The notes beneath the pieces are model-generated. The model was not told the origin of the DNA. It worked only from the letters and a program-made list of their open reading frames with translations, and did not search any database. Shown piece after piece: positions 59,745 to 64,000 of a stretch of 64,000 nt of DNA. The stretch covers positions 62,001 to 126,000 of the forward strand of contig NZ_JAUEPH010000003.1 in the NCBI RefSeq assembly GCF_030403435.1, in the 5' to 3' direction. The position numbers and the translations under genes are program-made. Position 1 is the first letter of the stretch; every line of letters begins with the position of its first letter. This DNA is from Algoriphagus sediminis (GTDB lineage: Bacteria; Bacteroidota; Bacteroidia; Cytophagales; Cyclobacteriaceae).

Positions 59745-60824
59745 CTACTTCTTACTCAACAGCCTCGATATGAACTTTTTATTTCTTTGAACCCATGGCA
59801 TAAGTTTTTGGTAAGTCCAGAAAAGCCAAGGTTTAAGCACCCAGTAATAGGGCTCCTCCAAGCCCAACTCCTCGCCTCCAAAACCTTTCTTAAATCTCAC
59901 TACTCCTTCACTACCACCCATAGAAATATCATAAAAATCATAGCCCTTGGAAACCCCGAACTGGATAACCTGATCTTGCAAAAAATGCCCCACCATCAAG
60001 TCCTTCTTTTCTCTCAAAGTGGCCCCCATGATATAATGGAGTTTATTTCCGACATCAAAGATCACCAAAGCACCTTTTAGCTCTCCTTCGTTAACGCAGG
60101 TTACAATATGGCATAAACCCTTGTTCACCAGAGAGACCAAGGTAGACCCAAATTCGCTCCAGCTTCGCACGGAGTATCCCTGATTCACAGCATTTAATTC
60201 TATGAGGGAATAGGCCGCCTTGATATCGTCTAAGGAGTTGGCAAACTGCAACTCATTTCCCATTCTTTGGGATTTGTTCACATCACGTCTGGTGCTGGCT
60301 TTGTAATTTTTCCTAATTTTTTCATAGGCATCAGCCTCTTTCGGGAAAAGATGAACCGCTCTGAATGCAGAAACTCCAATTACAAATTTGAAAGGAATGC
60401 CTCTTCCACTAGGCACTCTCCTTCCAGGGTAATCTTTAACAAAAGAATAGGTGTGCGGACTAATAGGATTTGATGAAAATGGGGTACTCAATTGGACCAA
60501 AAAAGCTCCTTGTCGTTTCCCAACTTTTAAAAATTCATCAACAAGCTCTTCAATCAAGTGCTCCTGACCTTCCTTTATGATGGGTCCATAAGGGCAAACC
60601 AAAACTTTAAAGGGACCTGTTTTGGCAAGAACTGCCCCGATTCCACCAAGAATTTCTCCTCCCTCTGTTTTAGCAAGAATTAGGGAAGAAGAAAACCCAT
60701 AGGAAGAATAGCTTTTCAACCAATCCTCAGTTTGAAGATAAATTCCTCTGCTGCTTTTATTTAGAAAATCATCCCAACTGGCCCAATCCTCTTGGGACTC
60801 GCTATGCACTATGGAATAGGTCAT
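59745..60824 (-). CDS. FemAB/GNAT-like acyltransferase
   Basis: This 359-residue protein has two GNAT-like halves: GIYLQTEDWLKSY and IGGIGAVLA near the start, then KNYKASTRRDVNKSQRMG, ALVIFDVGNKLHYIMGAT and GYDFYDISMGGSEGVVRFKKGFGGE. This is the FemAB / peptidoglycan-bridge type found in many Bacteroidota loci for cell-wall or exopolysaccharide. The C-terminal part (VLKPWLFWTYQKLMPW) may be a membrane anchor. It overlaps the upstream membrane-protein gene by 4 bases. Confidence 0.85.
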   Translation of the reverse strand: MTYSIVHSESQEDWASWDDFLNKSSRGIYLQTEDWLKSYSSYGFSSSLILAKTEGGEILGGIGAVLAKTGPFKVLVCPYGPIIKEGQEHLIEELVDEFLKVGKRQGAFLVQLSTPFSSNPISPHTYSFVKDYPGRRVPSGRGIPFKFVIGVSAFRAVHLFPKEADAYEKIRKNYKASTRRDVNKSQRMGNELQFANSLDDIKAAYSLIELNAVNQGYSVRSWSEFGSTLVSLVNKGLCHIVTCVNEGELKGALVIFDVGNKLHYIMGATLREKKDLMVGHFLQDQVIQFGVSKGYDFYDISMGGSEGVVRFKKGFGGEELGLEEPYYWVLKPWLFWTYQKLMPWVQRNKKFISRLLSKK

Positions 60825-61846
60825 AAGTTATTTGTGTGTTCTGAAATAACTTCTACAAAACGATCGGGATCATCCACAAAAAAAGCAAGTGTCTGGAATC
60901 GCCTCTTTATTCCGTAAATACCGGATAACTCAGCAGGAACTTTGAGCTCAAGGGTTACATTATGAGCTTCCAGTGTTCCTAGAATGGAAAGCCTCCTCGA
61001 TAATTCGTGTTCATCAAAATCTGCTGTGAACTTCTCAACCCTATTTATCTGATCAAAGGGAATATCTACCTCACTTGCAAAACCATACCTTAAATGGAGT
61101 GTGTCTTTCGAAAGGTATATTGGTCTTTGGTTTAAGGATCGTAAAACTCCAAATAATTGAAACCCCGAATAGATACTTAGTCCAGTCAGGATCCAAGCTG
61201 CCAATAAACTCCAATTCATTAAGAGGATATGAAACACAAATGTCTCAGCAATTATCAGGAATATAAGAAAAGCCAAAATTATTCTGGAAGGTGAATCTTT
61301 GTGATAGCTAAATTCATTGTCCCCAAGCTTTGGCGATTTCCACTTAAAGAAACCGTAATAGAAAACAGCTACCTCGGTTGCGACACCATTAACGGCAAAA
61401 GGGGGAAATAACTTTCTACAAGTATCTTTGAGCGCATTGAAAAAGTCTGTATTTCCTTTCTGAGTTTCTTTGTAAACCCTAACAGTATTTGTGACTTTCC
61501 AAACCACATAAGAAATAACAGCAAGTTCAGCCAATGGAACGAGCCAAGATTTTGCAAAATCCAGATACCTTTGATTGCCTTCCGGCAAAATATAGCTGGC
61601 TAGAATTACCCCAGCTAAAAGGACAGGAAGCACCAGTGTTTTTGGAAGTTTTGTTTTTCGAATTGTAAAGAAAAATAATCCTGGTATCAATACGACCAGA
61701 TCAAATGTGATTCCCAAGGATAGAAGATCTGCATTTGGGGGAAACTGTTCCGTTCGAACCAAAAAGAAGAAAAACAAACCAGCTAAAAATAAAAGAATTA
61801 TAGGGTGGGATCTTCTAAGAAATAAACTCATTGGCTGTGGGTTCAA
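60821..61846 (-). CDS. Multi-pass membrane protein with C-terminal PH-like region
   Basis: This 341-residue protein has about 6-8 membrane segments in the first 235 residues and a soluble C-terminal part (residues 240-341) with LSKDTLHLRYGFASEVDIPFDQINRVEKF, which resembles bacterial PH domains. I recognise no precise family. An alternative start is the ATG at 61831 (MSLFLRRS). Its end overlaps the FemAB-like gene by 4 bases, so the two are coupled. A shared envelope role is plausible but unproven. Confidence 0.7.
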   Translation of the reverse strand: MNPQPMSLFLRRSHPIILLFLAGLFFFFLVRTEQFPPNADLLSLGITFDLVVLIPGLFFFTIRKTKLPKTLVLPVLLAGVILASYILPEGNQRYLDFAKSWLVPLAELAVISYVVWKVTNTVRVYKETQKGNTDFFNALKDTCRKLFPPFAVNGVATEVAVFYYGFFKWKSPKLGDNEFSYHKDSPSRIILAFLIFLIIAETFVFHILLMNWSLLAAWILTGLSIYSGFQLFGVLRSLNQRPIYLSKDTLHLRYGFASEVDIPFDQINRVEKFTADFDEHELSRRLSILGTLEAHNVTLELKVPAELSGIYGIKRRFQTLAFFVDDPDRFVEVISEHTNNL

Positions 61847-61922
61847 TACTCCTTTTTCTTATGCGAAGTTAATCAGAAAGGGGCTAAATCCTTGTTTTTT
61901 GAGGGGAAATGAGTCCGAACAA

Positions 61923-62672
61923 TTAGTCCCTAAAATCCACAAACTTGGGATTGGAATCAATGATTTCTTTTGCCTTTTTCTTATACCGCTTTGCCCAGAT
62001 TATAATCGCAGGGGTATAGGTACTATACATCATTCCGCCAATAAAAGAAGCCAAGGCCACAGAGTACCCTTTAATTGCGATTACGAGTAAAATCGAAACA
62101 ATCGGAACCACAGACATGAGGATCATTCTGTTTCTCTGAAATGTGGTATGAATGATTTCATATTCATTTAACTGAAGAACCGATTTTTTCTTCAGAGCTA
62201 CCTGATAAAACCAAAGGAGAATGAAATACAATGCAAATGCAACGAAGCCATAGTAAATCATAATATCGGGAATTTCGCGAGGGGAAATAGTCACCGGCAA
62301 ATCACTCCCGAAAATCGCTTGGGTCATGAATAAGGTCAAAAATCGAAGTGGATAGACATAAAAAATAATCAGAGCAATAAACAAAGAATTGAGGAAGACG
62401 AACATGGGACCACGCAATCCATAAATTTCCGAAAAGCGCACATGTTCCTTCCAGATAATGATCAGGAAGCCAATACTGACCAAAAAAGCAGGGAGTGTTT
62501 TGGTGAAAACCACCAGGTCCTTCAACGAATTTGGATTGGATAAATTAAAAATGAGAAGGGTAACTGCTATTCCAAAAACCGCATCGGTAAGATTATCGAG
62601 CCTCGATGGATTCTCTCCCCGATAATCGATATTCGGATCTTTCTCTACTTTGGACAGTGCTCTTTTTCTCAA
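61923..62672 (-). CDS. TMEM175/DUF1211-type potassium channel family protein
   Basis: This 249-residue protein has six membrane segments and the TMEM175 signature in NPSRLDNLTDAVFGIAVTLLIFNL (R-x3-L-x-D-A-V-x-x-I-x-x-T-L-L). Bacterial members form tetrameric, weakly K+-selective channels without a classic GYG filter. The only reasonable start is a TTG at 62672; no ATG lies before the signature. The gene stands alone between radA and the PH-like membrane protein. Confidence 0.85.
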   Translation of the reverse strand: MRKRALSKVEKDPNIDYRGENPSRLDNLTDAVFGIAVTLLIFNLSNPNSLKDLVVFTKTLPAFLVSIGFLIIIWKEHVRFSEIYGLRGPMFVFLNSLFIALIIFYVYPLRFLTLFMTQAIFGSDLPVTISPREIPDIMIYYGFVAFALYFILLWFYQVALKKKSVLQLNEYEIIHTTFQRNRMILMSVVPIVSILLVIAIKGYSVALASFIGGMMYSTYTPAIIIWAKRYKKKAKEIIDSNPKFVDFRD

Positions 62673-62708
62673 ATCTTTAGTCTTATAAGAACAAATAAAG
62701 GATTCCTC

Positions 62709-64000
62709 TCAAAAAATCTGCTGATACATTTCTTCTAGCTTGGCGACCGCAATTACTTTTATCCTGAAATTCGATAAATCCACGCCCTTTACCGAATACT
62801 TGGAAAGGACGATTTTTTTGAAACCCAGCTTTTCAGCCTCAGAGATCCTACTTTCTATCCGGGAAACTGCTCGAACTTCCCCTCCCAACCCTATTTCTCC
62901 TACCAAACAAAGCTCTTCCGACAAGGGCGTATCTTCATAACTGGAAATCAAGGATGCACAAACAGCCAAATCCAGTGCCGGATCATCTACTTTCATTCCG
63001 CCTGCAACATTTAAAAACACATCCTGCATCCCGAGCTTCATTCCTCCTCTTTTTTCAAGAACTGCCAAAAGCATATTAAGCCGTTTAGAATCATATCCAG
63101 TACTGCTTCTCTGTGGAGTTCCATAGGTGGCAGGACTCACCAGGGATTGAATTTCTATCAGCAAAGGCCTATTGCCTTCCATCATTGCCCCAATAGCAAC
63201 ACCATTCAAAGACTCTTCCCTTTGAGTCAAAAGAATCTCAGATGGATTAGTAACCACCCGTAGCCCATCAGCCCGCATTTCATAGATTCCAAGTTCATGG
63301 GTGGAGCCAAATCTGTTTTTAGAAGTTCGAAGAATTCGATAGGTCAAATGTCTATCCCCCTCAAACTGCAAAACCGTATCCACCATATGTTCCAGAACTT
63401 TAGGACCAGCGATGGATCCATCTTTTGTGATATGACCTATCAGGAAAACTGGCGTTCCCGTTTCTTTCGCGAATTTCATGAGCTCTGCAGTGCATTCACG
63501 CACCTGAGAGACCGAGCCTGCGGCCGACTCCACATGTTGGGAATGCAAAGTCTGAATCGAGTCAATCACCAAAAAATCAGGCTTTAATTGCTCGATATGC
63601 TGAAAGATATGCTGGGTATTGGTTTCCGCTAGCAGATAGCAATCAGCATTTTCACGATCCATCCGATCAGCCCTCATTTTGATTTGAGCCTCACTTTCCT
63701 CTGCGGATACATAAAGCACTTTCTTCCCTGAAAGGGACAAAGCGATTTGAAGCATGAGTGTAGACTTACCAATGCCTGGTTCCCCTCCGATAAGCACCAA
63801 TGAACCAGGAACGATTCCTCCTCCTAAAACCCGATTTAATTCCGAATCGCCTGTATTCCATCTGGGCTGATCAGAATAGCTTACTTCGGAAATCCTTTTT
63901 GGGCTATTCGACTTTTGAGTACTTGTTCCCGGCGCTTTCCATGAGCCTTTTCCTGAAACTTCCTTCTGAATTACCTCCTCCACATAGGTATTCCACTCCC
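62709..64000 (-). CDS. radA: DNA repair protein RadA, N-terminus cut by the window edge
   Basis: The reading frame continues past 64000. The last bases encode EWNTYVEEV, the end of the RadA zinc-finger region, so the first 25-30 residues are missing and an internal GTG at 63983 is not the start. Inside are Walker A GGEPGIGKSTL, LVIDSIQTL, the RadA-specific KNRFG loop and a Lon-like C-terminal domain (FLNVAGGMKVDDPALDLAVCASLISS). RadA is a DnaB-like motor that aids branch migration in recombination. About 430 residues are visible of an expected 450-460. Confidence 0.95.
   Translation of the reverse strand, partial: EWNTYVEEVIQKEVSGKGSWKAPGTSTQKSNSPKRISEVSYSDQPRWNTGDSELNRVLGGGIVPGSLVLIGGEPGIGKSTLMLQIALSLSGKKVLYVSAEESEAQIKMRADRMDRENADCYLLAETNTQHIFQHIEQLKPDFLVIDSIQTLHSQHVESAAGSVSQVRECTAELMKFAKETGTPVFLIGHITKDGSIAGPKVLEHMVDTVLQFEGDRHLTYRILRTSKNRFGSTHELGIYEMRADGLRVVTNPSEILLTQREESLNGVAIGAMMEGNRPLLIEIQSLVSPATYGTPQRSSTGYDSKRLNMLLAVLEKRGGMKLGMQDVFLNVAGGMKVDDPALDLAVCASLISSYEDTPLSEELCLVGEIGLGGEVRAVSRIESRISEAEKLGFKKIVLSKYSVKGVDLSNFRIKVIAVAKLEEMYQQIF

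Noticed and set aside
59733-59747. TAGCAA/TTGCTA hairpin between the FemAB-like and sulfatase genes
   Set aside because: A 6-bp stem with a poor T-run overlapping the end of the coding region is not enough for a terminator call.
1-64000. tRNA genes, CRISPR arrays, insertion sequences, prophage or integrated plasmid
   Set aside because: I looked for cloverleaf-like sequences, regularly spaced repeats, transposase or integrase motifs and terminal repeats, and found none that could be supported.

Overview
The window comes from the chromosome of a pigmented, aerobic Bacteroidota, most likely of the Cytophagales (Cyclobacteriaceae or Algoriphagus-like). This rests on the TANNTTTG-type promoter elements just upstream of many starts, the many lipoproteins and TonB-dependent receptors with carboxypeptidase-type N-terminal domains, Bacteroidota-specific families (DUF5916, DUF4221, DUF4286, PCMD) and the set of carotenoid genes. 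The genus is inferred from gene content only. I saw no tRNA, rRNA, CRISPR array, insertion sequence or prophage. Both ends cut through genes: rsmI at base 1 and radA at base 64000, both on the minus strand.

Bases 1-20300 are mostly housekeeping. On the minus strand there is an envelope run: coaX, an outer-membrane protein, a TPR protein, lptC, a tiny membrane protein, a CBS/DUF21 protein and a PpiD-like foldase, followed by DUF493, a pterin dehydratase and rsmI. On the plus strand lie anmK, a Glu/Leu dehydrogenase and an ion antiporter. A second minus-strand run holds a TPR protein, phosphosulfolactate synthase, a DUF368 lipid-carrier transporter, aroE, purU and tag. After it come three surface-polysaccharide genes (epimerase, CpsB-like phosphatase, rfbC).

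Bases 20300-45300 are mixed. They hold hflX, a TonB receptor behind a well-conserved TPP riboswitch, an FAH-family enzyme, TfoX-N and YjbQ proteins, a DUF5916 protein, a glycoside hydrolase lipoprotein, a DASH cryptochrome, a beta-lactamase-like serine hydrolase, an alpha-oxoamine-synthase-like enzyme, patatin, a TRIC channel and AlkB. Next to alkB is a broken fragment of an ornithine cyclodeaminase. Three tandem DUF4221 lipoproteins close the region.

Bases 45400-52225 form the most distinctive locus, a carotenoid cluster: cruF, crtZ, a MerR regulator with a B12-binding domain (CarH/LitR type), then an ECF sigma factor, crtI, crtB, ispH and crtW. The promoter between the MerR gene and the sigma gene has near-consensus -33 and -7 elements embedded in a perfect 13-bp inverted repeat, with a third copy of the 11-bp half-site upstream. 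This looks like the operator of a light- and cobalamin-responsive repressor. CruF, CrtZ and CrtW together predict a monocyclic 3-hydroxy-4-keto, 1'-hydroxy carotenoid of the flexixanthin type. The cyclase, crtE and crtD are not in the window.

Bases 52300-64000 hold a second TonB receptor, a YdeI-like protein, an aquaporin, a group II decarboxylase paired with an arylsulfatase, a FemAB-like acyltransferase, membrane proteins including a TMEM175-type channel, and radA.
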